Source: Hafnia alvei (GTDB taxonomy: Bacteria > Pseudomonadota > Gammaproteobacteria > Enterobacterales > Enterobacteriaceae). Taken from it: 64,000 bases of DNA. Of this stretch, positions 27,679 to 39,033 are shown one piece after another. The notes below the pieces were generated by a model that made no database searches, was not told the origin of the DNA, and saw only the letters and a program-made list of their open reading frames with translations. The stretch covers positions 2,124,012 through 2,188,011 of the forward strand of contig NZ_CP139992.1 in the NCBI RefSeq assembly GCF_034424155.1. The letters run 5' to 3'. The number at the start of each line of letters is the position of its first letter. The first letter of the stretch is position 1. Both the position numbers and the translations under genes were made by a program.

Positions 27679-29619
27679 TTAAGCAACCGGCTTGGCAATA
27701 ATACTGCGTGTTTCTAAGCGCACTTCAACCAGATAAACCTGTAGGGCATCGCCCGTCTGATAAACGGTTTCGCCTTTGATCTGAATGGAGCCCGTCTCTT
27801 GGCTACATACCAGCTCATCACGCACGGCGTGAATAAACGAGGATGGAATAAACGCCATCGCACCGTTATCAACCAAACGCACGCGCATACCGCCACGCGA
27901 AATATCAACGATTTCAGCGTTAAAATGAACGGCTGGATCCGCTTTATCTTTCAGGAAGCGCGCATATAACCAATCACCAACATCACGCTCGGCCATACGA
28001 TTCAGGCGGCGGCGATCTGCCATCTGAACGGTAATGGCTTCATCCGGGCGTTCGGCCGGTTTATTCGCAATTAGCGCTTTCAGCAGGCGATGATTCACCA
28101 TGTCACCGTATTTACGGATCGGCGAAGTCCAGGTTGCGTAGGCCTCTAAGCCTAAACCGTAATGCGGGCCCGGTTCGGTGCTGATTTCAGCAAAGGTCTG
28201 GAAACGGCGCACGCGACTATCAAGGAACGTCGTTGGCAACGAATCTAAGTGACGACGCAGTTCGCAGAAGCCCTGCAAGGTTAATAATGCTTCTGCGTTG
28301 GCAGATACATCGTTGGCTTGCAGAATGCTCACGGCCTGTTCAACCAGCGCCGGATCGAAACCGGAGTGGATGTTATAAACACCGAAGCCTAAACGGTCAC
28401 GCAGCACGATGGCAGCACAGACGTTAGCGGTGATCATACACTCTTCCACGATACGGTTTGCCACACGGCGATGCTCGGCAATGATATCAACCACGCTGCC
28501 TTTTTCGCCTAAAACAAAGCGATAATCTGGGCGATCTTTAAATACCAAGGCGTGGTGCTGACGCCAATCAGAGCGGGAATCGGCTAAGCGATGCAACAGG
28601 CGAACCTGCTGTTCGATTTGGGCATTTTCCGGTTTCCAACTGCCAACGCCTTCCAGATAGTCTGAAACTTCGTCGTAAACCAGCTTGGCTTTGGATTCAA
28701 TCCAGCCAGCAAAGAAGCGAATATCGTCAGAAATAGCGCCGTCTTTCTGTATGGTGACGCGGCATAGCAACGCTGGACGGCGTTCATTAGGGCGCAGTGA
28801 GCACAGATCGTCAGACAAATCGCGCGGCAACATTGGAATGTTGAAACCAGGCAAATAAGTCGTGAAAGCACGCACCCGAGCAATTTTATCCAGCTCGGAG
28901 TCTGGCTCAACGTAGGCCGTTGGATCGGCAATGGCGATGGTTAATGCCAGAGAACCGTCTTCGTTCTCCTGCACATACAACGCATCATCCATATCTTCGG
29001 TGCTGGCGCTGTCAATGGTGACGAATGGCAGAGCGGTGAGGTCTTCACGCTCCAAGCCTTCTTCATGCATTTCGCTACCAGACCATTCTGGTGCCGTGCG
29101 ATCCAGTCCGTGACGGGAAAGGGTGACCCACCATGGTGCAAAATCATCATCCGCGTCGGTAATAAACGTGGTGATATTGGCAAAGAAAGTGCGGTCGCCT
29201 TTCAGCGGATGCCGATTCATTTCAGCAACGGCCCAGTCGCCTTGCTTAAACTCATGCGTGACGTTGTTGTCCGCTCTGCATGGGATGGCATCTTTCAGCA
29301 ATGGATGGTCGGGGATGATGGAAAGGCGGTTATCACCGTCTTTTTTCTGTACCCGGCCAACGAATCTTGTTAGGAAAGGCTCAACCAGCTCTTCCGGCTC
29401 AACGACTTCACGATCTTTCTCAGTGTGAACAGCAGCCAGAACGCGGTCACCATGCATGACTTTTTTCATGTACGGTGGCGGGATGAAATAGCTTTTCTGG
29501 GCGTCAACTTCCAAGAAGCCAAAACCTTTGTCGGTCCCTTTAACCACGCCTTCAACGCGTGGAGTCTGGGAGTGCAGTTGCTGTTTTAGCTGCGCGAGCA
29601 GCGGGTTATCCTGAAACAT
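27679..29619 (-). CDS. rnb: Exoribonuclease II
   Basis: 3'-to-5' processive exoribonuclease of mRNA decay; cytoplasmic or membrane-associated. 646 residues. Two N-terminal cold-shock-like domains ([19 protein letters not shown]) precede the RNB catalytic domain with the acidic cluster [13 protein letters not shown]. After [15 protein letters not shown] comes a C-terminal S1 domain ([20 protein letters not shown]). Start at [20 protein letters not shown] (ATG 29619) as in E. coli; the frame opens earlier without support. Confidence 0.96.
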   Translation of the reverse strand: MFQDNPLLAQLKQQLHSQTPRVEGVVKGTDKGFGFLEVDAQKSYFIPPPYMKKVMHGDRVLAAVHTEKDREVVEPEELVEPFLTRFVGRVQKKDGDNRLSIIPDHPLLKDAIPCRADNNVTHEFKQGDWAVAEMNRHPLKGDRTFFANITTFITDADDDFAPWWVTLSRHGLDRTAPEWSGSEMHEEGLEREDLTALPFVTIDSASTEDMDDALYVQENEDGSLALTIAIADPTAYVEPDSELDKIARVRAFTTYLPGFNIPMLPRDLSDDLCSLRPNERRPALLCRVTIQKDGAISDDIRFFAGWIESKAKLVYDEVSDYLEGVGSWKPENAQIEQQVRLLHRLADSRSDWRQHHALVFKDRPDYRFVLGEKGSVVDIIAEHRRVANRIVEECMITANVCAAIVLRDRLGFGVYNIHSGFDPALVEQAVSILQANDVSANAEALLTLQGFCELRRHLDSLPTTFLDSRVRRFQTFAEISTEPGPHYGLGLEAYATWTSPIRKYGDMVNHRLLKALIANKPAERPDEAITVQMADRRRLNRMAERDVGDWLYARFLKDKADPAVHFNAEIVDISRGGMRVRLVDNGAMAFIPSSFIHAVRDELVCSQETGSIQIKGETVYQTGDALQVYLVEVRLETRSIIAKPVA

Positions 29620-29758
29620 AGTATTGAAACGTAGATTCCGGCAGGTGGATGAAGTGAATGACCTCAAGAGCGGTTCACATTTTTACGCGAATCAGTGCCT
29701 GTGAGCAAGCCCATGATGCGACTGGGGATGAAATGATCGGCAAATGGGGTAAATCTGT

Positions 29759-30871
29759 TCATTCCCCCAGCGAAACGAGTAGCCGTTGGCTCCACGCGCC
29801 GGTTGCTAGGGCAATGATAAGCTCAAGAATTTCTGCGGCTGACAGCCCCGACTGAGTTAAAGACGTGATGTGTGCGGGAGAAAATAAGCAGGGGGTTTGC
29901 GTGAGGGTCAGACTGGCTTGAATAATAGCCTGTTCACGGCGGCTGCATTGTGCGAGTGCGGTCACGGGATCGGCGAGTACTGCGTCGGCCTGCTGGCGAT
30001 GTTTACTCAGCAGCAAAAAACGGCGTGCGTGATGTTGGCTACTGCGATGACAGCCGAGAAGCCTAGCGCTAACTAAAAAGGCCAGTTCACGCAGCGGTTG
30101 GCGCAGCAGATCGCTACAGTTGTAGCCGTCGCTAAAAATTTCACTGCTGGTATCAGCGCCTTCACCGTCATGCATGTTGATCAACATTAAGACGATGGCG
30201 AGCCCCGACGGTGCACCGCATATTGCCACCGGTGCCAGCGTGGCGTCGGCACCGAGCGGCAACCAAGGGCGCCATGCCGCCGATGACGCTTCTGTGAGCG
30301 GAGCCAATTCAAGGGTGGGAAATATTCTTGGCTCAGACGGCAACGAACAGCCGGAAAGGGCGGCAGTGCCCGCAATCAGGCGCGACTGTAGCACTACAAG
30401 GCCTATTATTTGTGACAGTGTCACTATGTCGGGGTATGACAGTTTTACCGCACGCAGCGCGCGTAAGGTTTGTTTTGTACTGCGTGTGGGGTCCCACGCC
30501 AGCAGCCGAGCATGCTCGGTAATTTGGGCTAAACGCTGATTACTTTCGCGGGTGTTGTGTGGGCAATGTAGCGGAGCCAACTGCTTGGCATAAAAGGCGC
30601 TAAGCGGTGTTACCTGCGAAACCTGCGCTACGGTAAGCGCAATGCTTAAGCGGTCGTAGCGTGAGAGAGAATGTTCGCGGGAAACTTCAGGCTCGGAGCC
30701 TAACAGTTGGGTATAAACATCGCCAACCCGCTGGAAATAGGCGTCACGCTCGGTACGCTCATTGAACAACGGAAAGCGGCCCTGAGCCAGATGCTGGTGA
30801 TTATCCGCATCAGAGGTTGGTGCGTTATGGCGTGAGCTAAAAACCGTCAGCGGCGAGTTTGGTCGCTCCAT
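29759..30871 (-). CDS. yciW: YciW family protein (CMD/AhpD-like fold)
   Basis: 370-residue homologue of E. coli YciW, a protein of uncertain function linked to cysteine metabolism. Recognised by its position between rnb and fabI and by blocks such as YDRLSIALTVAQVSQVTPLS and RESNQRLAQITEHARLLA. The region where E. coli YciW has the GCQSCY (CxxC) motif reads GCHRSSQH here, so the second cysteine is missing. Divergence is high compared with neighbouring genes. It could be a variant with lost redox activity or a gene under weak selection; the reading frame is intact. Confidence 0.78.
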   Translation of the reverse strand: MERPNSPLTVFSSRHNAPTSDADNHQHLAQGRFPLFNERTERDAYFQRVGDVYTQLLGSEPEVSREHSLSRYDRLSIALTVAQVSQVTPLSAFYAKQLAPLHCPHNTRESNQRLAQITEHARLLAWDPTRSTKQTLRALRAVKLSYPDIVTLSQIIGLVVLQSRLIAGTAALSGCSLPSEPRIFPTLELAPLTEASSAAWRPWLPLGADATLAPVAICGAPSGLAIVLMLINMHDGEGADTSSEIFSDGYNCSDLLRQPLRELAFLVSARLLGCHRSSQHHARRFLLLSKHRQQADAVLADPVTALAQCSRREQAIIQASLTLTQTPCLFSPAHITSLTQSGLSAAEILELIIALATGAWSQRLLVSLGE

Positions 30872-31007
30872 CGGATATCCTTCAGACGTCGGGCAAGAAA
30901 AGGGGGAACCCTTTATGAAACAGGGTACTATCCTTGCCGAATGCGGCCTAGAGATGAAATATTGTTAAGGAATAGCCTAGGCTGAAAAGGAATAACCGCG
31001 CTGAGAT

Positions 31008-31037
31008 AAAAAAATCCCCAGCCGAAGCCAGGGATTT
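31008..31037 (-). terminator. Terminator of fabI
   Basis: On the minus strand AAATCCCTGGC-TTCG-GCTGGGGATTT is followed by a run of T, about 25 bases after the fabI stop. The TTCG loop is a classic stable tetraloop. Confidence 0.88.
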
Positions 31038-31060
31038 ATAAGCGGAATAAACGACGGAAA

Positions 31061-31849
31061 TTAATCCAGTTCCAGCTCGTTCATTGCTGCAATGTTGAAG
31101 CCGCCATCGACGTGCAGGATTTCACCCGAAATACCGCCTGCCAGTGGTGAGCATAGGAATGCGGCTGAGTTACCGACGTCTTCGATGGTCACGGTACGGC
31201 GAATTGGGGTAACCGCTTCGCAGTGTGCCAACATTTTACGGAAGTTTTTAATGCCAGACGCTGCCAGCGTACGGATTGGACCCGCAGAGATACCGTTAAC
31301 ACGGATACCTTCTGGGCCCATCGCGTTAGCCATGTAGCGAACGTTAGCTTCCAGAGACGCTTTTGCCAGACCCATCACGTTATAGTTAGGGATTGCACGT
31401 TCTGCGCCCAAGTAGGACAGAGTCAGCAGGCCTGAACCTGGGTTCAGCATGGTACGGCATGCTTTTGCCATCGCAACGAAGCTGTAAGAGCTGATGTCGT
31501 GTGCGATTTTGAAACCGTCACGGGTAACCGCATTCACGTAGTCGCCGTCCAACTGGTCGCCTGGAGCGAAGCCAATGGAGTGAACGAAACCGTCGAATTT
31601 CGGCCAAGATTTTGCCAGCTCGGTAAACATCGCATCGATGCTTTCGTCTTCTGCTACGTCACAAGCCAGAACCAGATTAGAACCCAACTGAGCGGCGAAT
31701 TCTTCTACGCGAGATTTCAGTTTGTCGTTCTGGTAGGTGAAAGCCAGCTCGGCGCCTTCACGGTGCATAGCCTGTGCGATACCGTAGGCAATGGAGAGTT
31801 TGCTGGCTACGCCAGTGATCAGAATGCGCTTACCGGTTAGAAAACCCAT
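31061..31849 (-). CDS. fabI: Enoyl-[acyl-carrier-protein] reductase (NADH) FabI
   Basis: Last reductive step of each fatty-acid elongation cycle; cytoplasmic tetramer and triclosan target. 262 residues, usual length. Nucleotide-binding start [20 protein letters not shown]; active-site Tyr...Lys segment [18 protein letters not shown]; substrate-loop region [20 protein letters not shown]. No changes are evident in these blocks. Own promoter region lies in 31850-32109; own terminator follows. Confidence 0.97.
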   Translation of the reverse strand: MGFLTGKRILITGVASKLSIAYGIAQAMHREGAELAFTYQNDKLKSRVEEFAAQLGSNLVLACDVAEDESIDAMFTELAKSWPKFDGFVHSIGFAPGDQLDGDYVNAVTRDGFKIAHDISSYSFVAMAKACRTMLNPGSGLLTLSYLGAERAIPNYNVMGLAKASLEANVRYMANAMGPEGIRVNGISAGPIRTLAASGIKNFRKMLAHCEAVTPIRRTVTIEDVGNSAAFLCSPLAGGISGEILHVDGGFNIAAMNELELD

Positions 31850-32109
31850 ACAAATAGTCCTTGTAGTCTTAGTTTATGCCGTACTGCGATGCCAATAATA
31901 TTGGAGGAGCAGGGCATAAACTGATAGAGGCGGAGGAAAACCAATTCACATTTTTATACAGAAACAGGAATTGTTAATTCTTCCAGCACTTGTGTTAATA
32001 AAACAAAACCGAGCGATTCTATCACGCTTGATTCACTGTGGAATGCTTTTGATGCTCTGCTCGGATCAGTGATTGAATTTTAGTCCGTAATTGGCGATAA
32101 AATCGCTTT

Positions 32110-32922
32110 TCAGAAAACACCACCGTCACGACGCCATGCATCAGCCGTTAATGCTTCACCAAAATGACTATTGATGAGACGCTTGGTTTGCTCATGCAGT
32201 GGGGCTGCCAACACCTCCGAAGTGCTACCGCGCTCCACCACTTCGCCATGATGCATCACCATCACCTGATCGCTAATGTGCTTCATCATGCCCAAATGCT
32301 GGGTAACATAGATGTAAGCGATACCGTGTTTTTGCTGCAGTTCCAACATCAAATTTATAATCTGTGAACGCATCGACATATCCAGCGACGCTAACGCTTC
32401 ATCCGCTACGATCACCTGTGGCTGCAATATTAAGGCGCGCGCCAAGGCGATGCGTTGAATTTGTCCGGACGCTAACATATGCGGATAGTAATAGGCGTGA
32501 TCCGAACGCAAGCCGACTTGGCGCAGCGTTTCATTGATACGCTGTTCACGCTCGGGCGCATCCAGTTCAGTGTTTAGCCGTAGGGGAACGTCAAGGATCT
32601 GGCCGATACGCTGGCGCGGATTGAGTGACGTAGACGGATCTTGAAAAATCATGCGGATCCGCTGGCTGCGGTAGCGAAAATCGCCGTACTCTAGCTGCTT
32701 GTCATCAATCACGATATCGCCCGCCGTGGGCTCAATCATGCCTGACAGCATTTTTGCCAGTGTGGATTTCCCTGAGCCGTTTTCACCAATAATCGCCAGT
32801 GTTTGTCCTTCGCGCAGCGTAAAACTAACGGGTTTAACCGCTTCAAGATTTTGGCGACGAAACAAGCCGGTGCGGTAGCGGAAGGTCTTTTGTAGATTGT
32901 GCACCTCCAACAGCGTACTCAT
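32110..32922 (-). CDS. sapF: Peptide ABC transporter ATPase SapF
   Basis: Cytoplasmic ATPase, 270 residues, last gene of sapABCDF. Walker [15 protein letters not shown], a signature region reading [16 protein letters not shown] (Ala-Ser-Gly-Gln in place of the common LSGGQ, as in E. coli SapF), and Walker [13 protein letters not shown]. Overlaps sapD by four bases. The Sap system is linked to antimicrobial-peptide resistance, and in E. coli also to potassium uptake through Trk and to putrescine export. Confidence 0.93.
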   Translation of the reverse strand: MSTLLEVHNLQKTFRYRTGLFRRQNLEAVKPVSFTLREGQTLAIIGENGSGKSTLAKMLSGMIEPTAGDIVIDDKQLEYGDFRYRSQRIRMIFQDPSTSLNPRQRIGQILDVPLRLNTELDAPEREQRINETLRQVGLRSDHAYYYPHMLASGQIQRIALARALILQPQVIVADEALASLDMSMRSQIINLMLELQQKHGIAYIYVTQHLGMMKHISDQVMVMHHGEVVERGSTSEVLAAPLHEQTKRLINSHFGEALTADAWRRDGGVF

Positions 32923-33914
32923 TGCGTCTCCTCCATGTTAAGCGGGAAATGACAGGCAAACTTATGCGTTTTTACGCTGCGCAGCGGCGGTGTCTCAATG
33001 CATTTTTTTTGCGCATACGGACAACGTGGGCCTAAGCGGCAGCCGATAGGCAAATGCTCTAACGAAGGAATGGCACCCGGTAGCGTGTTTAAGCGGCTTT
33101 TATGGGGCAGTGCGCGGCCAAAATCAGGCATCGCGCGGATCAGCGCCTGCGTGTAAGGATGATGTGGCGCAACTAAAATATCTTCACAGGTCGCGCTTTC
33201 AACCGTTTGGCCGCAGTACATCACGTTAATGCGGTCAGCCCATTTGCTCATCATTTGCAGGTCATGGCTGATCAATAAAATCGTCGTGTTGTTGTTTTGA
33301 TTCATGCGCGACAGCAGACGGAAAATTTGCGCCTGCGTGGTGGGTTCCATGGCATTGGTCGGTTCATCGGCAATCAGCAGACGTGGCTGGTTAGCCAAGG
33401 CGATGGCAATCATCACCTTCTGGCATTCACCTTCCGTCAACTCATACGGGAAGCTACGCATGATATCTTTGTGGTCTTTAATCCCGACGCGATGCAGCAG
33501 TTCAATGGCGCGGCGTTTACGCCAGCGAAAACGCTGCCACCAGCGGCCTTTATAGGTCCAACCGGGGATCGCCTGAATCACCTGTTTGCCAATGCTTTCA
33601 GAAGGGTCCAGACAGGACTGTGGCTCCTGAAAAATCATCGACACATTATGGCCCACCAGCCGACGTCGTTGACGCGGCGTTAAGCGCAGCAGGTCAATGT
33701 CATCAAAGCGAAAACGGTCGGCGGTGACTTTCCAGTTATCTTTGGTTACGCCGCAGATCGCTTTGGCAATTAAACTTTTGCCTGAGCCAGATTCACCAAC
33801 CAGTCCGCGCACTTCGCCTTCGGTGAGCGTAAGGCTGACCCGATCGACGGCTTTGACCGGCCCTTCGGCGGTCATGAATTCAATGGTGAGGTTACGAATA
33901 TCAAGTAACGGCAT
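32919..33914 (-). CDS. sapD: Peptide ABC transporter ATPase SapD
   Basis: Cytoplasmic ATPase, 331 residues. Walker [15 protein letters not shown] at about residue 40. The signature region reads [16 protein letters not shown], so the canonical LSGGQ is altered to LTEGE as in E. coli SapD. Walker [15 protein letters not shown]; the C-terminal cysteine cluster of the Opp/Dpp type is present. Known E. coli SapD (TrkE) also supports Trk potassium uptake. Four-base overlap with sapF; eight bases after sapC. Confidence 0.94.
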   Translation of the reverse strand: MPLLDIRNLTIEFMTAEGPVKAVDRVSLTLTEGEVRGLVGESGSGKSLIAKAICGVTKDNWKVTADRFRFDDIDLLRLTPRQRRRLVGHNVSMIFQEPQSCLDPSESIGKQVIQAIPGWTYKGRWWQRFRWRKRRAIELLHRVGIKDHKDIMRSFPYELTEGECQKVMIAIALANQPRLLIADEPTNAMEPTTQAQIFRLLSRMNQNNNTTILLISHDLQMMSKWADRINVMYCGQTVESATCEDILVAPHHPYTQALIRAMPDFGRALPHKSRLNTLPGAIPSLEHLPIGCRLGPRCPYAQKKCIETPPLRSVKTHKFACHFPLNMEETQ

Positions 33915-33922
33915 TTTGTTTC

Positions 33923-34813
33923 CTATTCCACACCGGCATTAATCGCGCGGCGCATTCCGTCGCCCAACAAATTCACCAGCAGCACGCTGATCATAATGGC
34001 AGCGCCTGGCAACATCACCGTCCACGGCGCGACATAAACCAGCTCCAAGGAATCACCCAGCATGGCTCCCCATTCTGGCGACGGCAGTTGAGCCCCCAGA
34101 TCGAGAAAGCCTAATGCAGCGATATCTAATATCGCCATGGAGAGGGCGCGGGTAAATTCACCCACCAGTACGCCCGCGATATTGGGCAGCACGGAATCCC
34201 ACAGGATAAACCACGTTGATGCGCCGTCTAAACGGGCGGCAACCACATATTCTTTCTCAAGTTCTTCGTGAACTGAGGTATAAACTTCTCGCACCATATG
34301 TGGCAAAAGGGCTAACCACACGGCCAGCATGGCGTGCTCAAGGCGCGGCCCTAAAAAGGCGACAACGACAATGGCTAACAGCAGAGAAGGAATCGACAGC
34401 AGCGTATCCAGAATGTGGTTCAAAATCGCGGAACGCAGACCGTGGGTGACGCCCGCTAGAATGCCGATAATGACGCCAAAAACGCTGGCAGCGATGGTGA
34501 CGACCAGCGCAGAACCAAACGTTGGTGCGACGCCGCTTAATAAACGGCTGAGAATATCGCGGCCCAGATCGTCGGTGCCAAGGAAGAATGACACGTTACC
34601 GTAACGTGACCACGACGGCGGCAGTAATTGATAGCCAAGGAATTGCTGATCCAGCGCATAAGGTGCCAGCATGGTGCCGAAAAAGCACAGGGCGATCAGC
34701 AGCAGCACGCCATACAAACCAATCATGGCGAGGGTATCGGCATGGAAATGCAGCCACGTCTGACGCAGCGGGCTCGGTACGCGTTTTTCGCGGTATACGT
34801 TATCGAAGTGCAT
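33923..34813 (-). CDS. sapC: Peptide ABC transporter permease SapC
   Basis: Inner-membrane permease, 296 residues, with five to six helices. OppC-type signature [19 protein letters not shown] and late block [20 protein letters not shown] are nearly identical to E. coli SapC. It starts 14 bases inside sapB. Forms the channel with SapB. Confidence 0.94.
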   Translation of the reverse strand: MHFDNVYREKRVPSPLRQTWLHFHADTLAMIGLYGVLLLIALCFFGTMLAPYALDQQFLGYQLLPPSWSRYGNVSFFLGTDDLGRDILSRLLSGVAPTFGSALVVTIAASVFGVIIGILAGVTHGLRSAILNHILDTLLSIPSLLLAIVVVAFLGPRLEHAMLAVWLALLPHMVREVYTSVHEELEKEYVVAARLDGASTWFILWDSVLPNIAGVLVGEFTRALSMAILDIAALGFLDLGAQLPSPEWGAMLGDSLELVYVAPWTVMLPGAAIMISVLLVNLLGDGMRRAINAGVE

Positions 34814-35765
34814 ACCATTCCTTATGTTTCAGCGGATTAGTCAGCGCACCCACAATATCAGACAGCACGTTGACGACTAAAACCAACGTCCCTACCAGCA
34901 TGACACCGGCAGAGATAGCGGCAAAGTCCTGTTGGCGGATGGCGTTAATCAACCAACGCCCGAGCCCCGGCCAACTGAACACCACTTCGGTAATCATCGC
35001 CAGCGTTAGCATGGTCGAAAATTGCAGCCCCAACCTTGGGATAATCGGCGGCAGCGCATTGTGTAACACATGACGGCGAATAATAGTGAAACGCGATAAG
35101 CCACGCGTGGCGGCGGCTTTAATGTAATTCTGGCTGACGACGTTATCGGTGCTGATACGCATCAGGCGGATCACTTCGGTCATCGGCACCAGCGCCAGCG
35201 CCGTCACCGGTAGGATCATATGACGGGCAACGCTCATCAGCATGTCATCACGATAAGGCGAATCTGACAGCCAAGCGTCAATCAGCGCAAAACCGGTCAC
35301 GTTTTTCATCGGGTAGAGCAGATCGTAGCGGCCTGAAACCGGCAGCCAGCCGAGATGCAGCGAGAAGAACAGCATCAGTAGGATCGCCAGCCAAAATACC
35401 GGCATTGAATAGCCAAACAGCGCCAGCGCGCTAATCGCGCCATCCTGCCATTTGCCGCGCAGTAAACCGGCAATAATACCCAGCGGAATACCTACCACCA
35501 GCGCAAACACGAAGGCCAGAATGCACAGCTCCATGGTAGCGGGGAAAACTTCCTTCAGCTGTTCGATAATCAACTGCCCGTTAATACTGGAAACGCCGAA
35601 GTCGCCTTGCAGCAGACTATGCACATAGAAACGGTAGGCGTCGAACAGCGAAGCGCCACCTAACGGCGCATGTGGCGTGAAATAGAGCAGGCTAAACCCC
35701 ACCAGCGACAGGAAAAACAGCGTCACCAGCAGCAGCAAAAGACGGCGCAATGTGAAGATAATCAT
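34800..35765 (-). CDS. sapB: Peptide ABC transporter permease SapB
   Basis: Inner-membrane permease, 321 residues. It begins [20 protein letters not shown] and carries the permease loop [20 protein letters not shown]. Overlaps sapA by four bases and sapC by 14, so translation is coupled through the operon. Confidence 0.94.
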   Translation of the reverse strand: MIIFTLRRLLLLLVTLFFLSLVGFSLLYFTPHAPLGGASLFDAYRFYVHSLLQGDFGVSSINGQLIIEQLKEVFPATMELCILAFVFALVVGIPLGIIAGLLRGKWQDGAISALALFGYSMPVFWLAILLMLFFSLHLGWLPVSGRYDLLYPMKNVTGFALIDAWLSDSPYRDDMLMSVARHMILPVTALALVPMTEVIRLMRISTDNVVSQNYIKAAATRGLSRFTIIRRHVLHNALPPIIPRLGLQFSTMLTLAMITEVVFSWPGLGRWLINAIRQQDFAAISAGVMLVGTLVLVVNVLSDIVGALTNPLKHKEWYALR

Positions 35766-37483
35766 GGTTTATCCTCCACGACGACAGGGGGTTCTGAGGC
35801 TGGCGTCGGTGGTCCCGCATCAGGATCGTTGGTGGCAGCCGGTTCTGGCTGTTTTTCACGATAAACACCGGCAAATGAGGCGTTACCAAACGGGCTCAAT
35901 ACCAGTCCTTTGATGTCATAGCGATATGCCTGCAGGCGCAACGAGGACGCCAGAGGCAAGATAGGCAGCTGTTCTTCTAAGATCTTTTGTGCATCTTGAT
36001 AATCGTCAATACGCTGCGACAGTTGCTGAGACAGCAGGGCTTTATGCAGCAGCGAATCAAAAGAAGGATCGCACCAGTGCGCCAAGTTAGTCTGCGACTG
36101 AATTGCCGCGCAGCTCAACAACGGACGGAAGAAACTGTCTGGGTCATTACTGTCGGTTGCCCAGCCGGAGAGCGTCATATCGTGGCTCATGTCGCTCAGG
36201 CGCGCTTCTTGGAATCGACCTTCCACCGGAATAATGCTGACTTTAATTCCCACCTGCGCCATATCAGCCTGAATCAGCTCGGCGGTTTTTAGCGGGCTCG
36301 GGTTATAAGCTTGAGACGCCGTTGGCACCCATAGCTGTAAGTGCAGATTGGTCACGCCTGCCTGTTTCAGCAGTTCACGCGATTTTTCTGGATTGTATTC
36401 GGTAATCTTTGCTTCGCTGTCATACGCCCAAGACGCACGAGGCAGCAGAGAAGCCGCGGTTTCCGCCGTGCCGTAGTAGATAGACTGCATCAGGCGCTGG
36501 TTATTGATGGAATAGGCAATGGCGCGGCGAACGTCCAAATTATCCAACGGCGGCTTGCGGGTGTTGAACGCCAAGTAGGCAACGTTCATTCCAGGGCGCA
36601 GCGTTAAACGCAGACGCGGATCGTCGCGCAGAATGCTCAACTGGCTGGCCGCAGGGTAGGCCAGCACGTCGCATTCGCCGGTCAGCAGTTTGGACAAACG
36701 CCCGGTGCCGCCTGCGCCGAGGTCAATAATAACCTGTGGCATCCGCGGTTTGCCTTTCCAAAACGCATTGTTGCGATCCAAGCGAATATATTGTCCCGCG
36801 TGGTACTCATTGAGCATAAACGGACCGGTACCCACCGGCAGACGGTCGATATCTTCTTCTTTGCCCTTTTTCGCTAAGTTATCTGCGTATTCAGACGAGA
36901 GTATTGGCGCGTAATGCGTGGCGAGGTGCCATAAGAAAGAGGCATCCGGTTGTTTAAGGCGAATTTCAACCGTTGAGTTATCCAGTTTACGTACGCTTTG
37001 CACCGCATCGCTAAACTGCAAACTCTCGAAATAGGGATAATGACCGCCGTTCACTTCATGATACGGATGGTTAGGATCAAACATGCGGTTGAAGCTAAAC
37101 ACCACATCATCGGCGTTCATCTTGCGCGTCGGTTTAAACCAGTCAGTGGTTTGGAACGGCACATCTTTACGCAGATGCAGCACATAGGTTGCGCCACCGT
37201 CTAACACCTCCCAGCTCTGGGCTAATTCAGGAATGAGGCGGTAGGTATAGGGGTCAACATCTAACAGACGATCGTAAAGCTGCGCGGCGAGGGTATCGAC
37301 CGTAAGACCGCTGCTGGCCATCTGTGGATTGAAGGTATTCAGGATCCCGCTGACGCAATAAATGAAGCCGCTCTGGCGGATATCCGGCAGCGGTTTGGTT
37401 TTGGTCACAGGGGCAATTTCGGCTGCTGTCGCAACGGCAGACAGGCAACTTAATGCCAGCATCAGGGTTTTTAGACCACGCAT
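35762..37483 (-). CDS. sapA: Peptide ABC transporter periplasmic binding protein SapA
   Basis: Family 5 periplasmic binding protein of the Sap system. 573 residues from ATG 37483, where [20 protein letters not shown] forms the signal peptide; the frame opens at 37549 without a ribosome site. Blocks [32 protein letters not shown] and [20 protein letters not shown] match E. coli SapA. It is longer than E. coli SapA (547) because of a Pro/Ala/Glu-rich tail of about 28 residues after GVYREKQ. First gene of sapABCDF; its start is near the divergent ryhB gene. Confidence 0.94.
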   Translation of the reverse strand: MRGLKTLMLALSCLSAVATAAEIAPVTKTKPLPDIRQSGFIYCVSGILNTFNPQMASSGLTVDTLAAQLYDRLLDVDPYTYRLIPELAQSWEVLDGGATYVLHLRKDVPFQTTDWFKPTRKMNADDVVFSFNRMFDPNHPYHEVNGGHYPYFESLQFSDAVQSVRKLDNSTVEIRLKQPDASFLWHLATHYAPILSSEYADNLAKKGKEEDIDRLPVGTGPFMLNEYHAGQYIRLDRNNAFWKGKPRMPQVIIDLGAGGTGRLSKLLTGECDVLAYPAASQLSILRDDPRLRLTLRPGMNVAYLAFNTRKPPLDNLDVRRAIAYSINNQRLMQSIYYGTAETAASLLPRASWAYDSEAKITEYNPEKSRELLKQAGVTNLHLQLWVPTASQAYNPSPLKTAELIQADMAQVGIKVSIIPVEGRFQEARLSDMSHDMTLSGWATDSNDPDSFFRPLLSCAAIQSQTNLAHWCDPSFDSLLHKALLSQQLSQRIDDYQDAQKILEEQLPILPLASSLRLQAYRYDIKGLVLSPFGNASFAGVYREKQPEPAATNDPDAGPPTPASEPPVVVEDKP

Positions 37484-37737
37484 AAACGCTTCAAGAGGTT
37501 GTTGAGCAAAGTGTTTAGTGTAACGTACATTGGCTGGCAGCCCAATCATTCCAGTGAGATGAAGGGGTTATTTGCCTTTTGCTTAACCAATCTACTGGTA
37601 AGCATAAGTCAGAAATCACGCAGCAGTGGGGTTTTGCGCTAAATATTGCGTAATAAAGCGGCGAAGAAGATGTGAGCTGGCGCACGCTGCAAATACAAAT
37701 AAGAAAAATTCGCAACAAACCACTTTACACATGGTAG

Positions 37738-37752
37738 TGATAACCATTATCA
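37738..37752. promoter_or_regulatory. Fur box and promoter of ryhB
   Basis: TGATAACCATTATCA is a 7-1-7 Fur inverted repeat with one mismatched pair. It covers the spacer and -10 of a promoter with -35 TTTACA (37724-37729), an 18-base spacer and -10 TATCAT (37748-37753). Iron-bound Fur would therefore block the start of the RNA directly. Confidence 0.85.
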
Positions 37753-37759
37753 TCCATCT

Positions 37760-37868
37760 CGTTCTTTAGAGAATGCCTCCTCAGGGCAATTAATTCTCTT
37801 AAGAACACGACATTGCTCACATTGCTTCCAGATCTACTTTATAGCCAGCCGGGTGCTGGCTTTTTTTT
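37760..37868 (+). ncRNA. ryhB: RyhB iron-responsive small RNA
   Basis: Hfq-dependent sRNA that, when iron is scarce, represses mRNAs of iron-using proteins. The 3' half (about 37806-37868) is almost identical to E. coli RyhB as I remember it: the conserved core ACATTGCTCACATTGC (37810-37825), then TTCCAG, and the terminator AGCCAGCCGGGTGCTGGC with eight T (37843-37868). The 5' part differs and folds into its own stem-loop (GTTCTTTAGAGAAT pairing with ATTCTCTTAAGAAC). The predicted start (about 37760) follows a promoter covered by a Fur box. It lies between sapA and pspF on the opposite strand to both, which explains a plus-strand terminator where no plus-strand protein gene exists. Length about 109 nt against 90 in E. 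coli; the exact 5' end is inferred. Confidence 0.93.
37843..37868 (+). terminator. Terminator of ryhB
   Basis: AGCCAGC-CGGGT-GCTGGCT followed by T8; identical in layout to the E. coli RyhB terminator, whose U tail also binds Hfq. Confidence 0.92.
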
Positions 37869-37900
37869 ATCTGTAATTTACCGAAACCTCGTTGCTAATC

Positions 37901-38908
37901 TTATCCCTGAATCCCCAACTTCTTCATGATTCCACGCAGTTGGTGATAGGTCAGATTCAGCAACTCCGCGGCCTGACGTTGATTATGCCGACTCTCTTGC
38001 AGCGCCTGAATAATGATCTGTTTTTCGCGCTCTGCCAGCCAATCTTTAAGATCGATGGGTAAAGACGGCTGCGCTGTTTGTGCATCTATTTGTGACGCCG
38101 CAGGCGTGCTGGCAGAAGAGGGCAAGTCGGTTGTGCGATGTTTAAACGGATTAATCACGATCGCGTCTAACTGTTCGGGTGAATCACCATGACGATAGAC
38201 CGATCGCTCCACCACGTTTTTCAATTCACGGATATTGCCGGGCCAGCCGTAATCCAGTAGCGTTTGCCGCGCGCCATCGCTGAAGCCGGGAAAGAATGCG
38301 AGCCCCAGTTCACCGCACATCTGCATGGCAAAATGCTCAGCCAACAGCATGATATCGCTGCGACGCTCTCTTAACGGCGGAAGTTGGATAACGTCAAAAG
38401 CTAAGCGATCCAGCAAATCAGCGCGGAAGGTACCCGCTTCAGCCATCGCCGGCAAATCAGCATTGGTCGCGCATACTAAGCGCACATCGACCTGCAAAGG
38501 CTGGCTGCCGCCTACGCGCTCTAAATGACCATATTCAATCACGCGCAACAGCTTTTCCTGAATTAACATTGGCGCGGTAGCCAGCTCATCAAGAAAGAGC
38601 GTACCGCCGTCGGCACGCTCGAAGCGGCCTAAATGGCGCTTCTGCGCACCGGTAAACGCACCGGCCTCATGACCAAAAAGCTCGGAATCCAGCAAGTTGT
38701 CATTGAGCGCGGCACAGTTCAGCGACACGAACGGCCCCTGCCAACGATTAGACAGATAGTGCAGACGATGAGCTATCAGCTCTTTACCTGTTCCACGTTC
38801 GCCAATAATTAATACCGGTTTATTCAACTTCGCCAGCTGCGAAGTCTGCTCCAGCACCTCAAGGAAGCTGTTGGCTTGGCCGAGCATATTTTCAATATTA
38901 TCTGACAT
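37901..38908 (-). CDS. pspF: Phage-shock transcriptional activator PspF
   Basis: Sigma-54 enhancer-binding AAA+ protein that activates pspA and is inhibited by PspA. 335 residues. It lacks a receiver domain. Walker A GERGTGKELIA at about residue 35; sigma-54 contact loop GAFTGAQKRH; Walker B GGTLFLDELA; arginine-finger region RADLLDRLAFDV. The C-terminal Fis-type helix-turn-helix is RQAAELLNLTYHQLRGIMKK. Divergent from pspA, sharing the control region 38909-39136, where activator and IHF sites are expected. Confidence 0.96.
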   Translation of the reverse strand: MSDNIENMLGQANSFLEVLEQTSQLAKLNKPVLIIGERGTGKELIAHRLHYLSNRWQGPFVSLNCAALNDNLLDSELFGHEAGAFTGAQKRHLGRFERADGGTLFLDELATAPMLIQEKLLRVIEYGHLERVGGSQPLQVDVRLVCATNADLPAMAEAGTFRADLLDRLAFDVIQLPPLRERRSDIMLLAEHFAMQMCGELGLAFFPGFSDGARQTLLDYGWPGNIRELKNVVERSVYRHGDSPEQLDAIVINPFKHRTTDLPSSASTPAASQIDAQTAQPSLPIDLKDWLAEREKQIIIQALQESRHNQRQAAELLNLTYHQLRGIMKKLGIQG

Positions 38909-39033
38909 CGCAGGATTCCATTTAGTGAATTTCGCTATCTGTTGGCTAAATTCATCACATCATGTTTTGCCTGTTGGTGGCAACAATTTTTATTTTTTCT
39001 TTATAAATCAATTTATTAGTTTTAATTTAAAAG

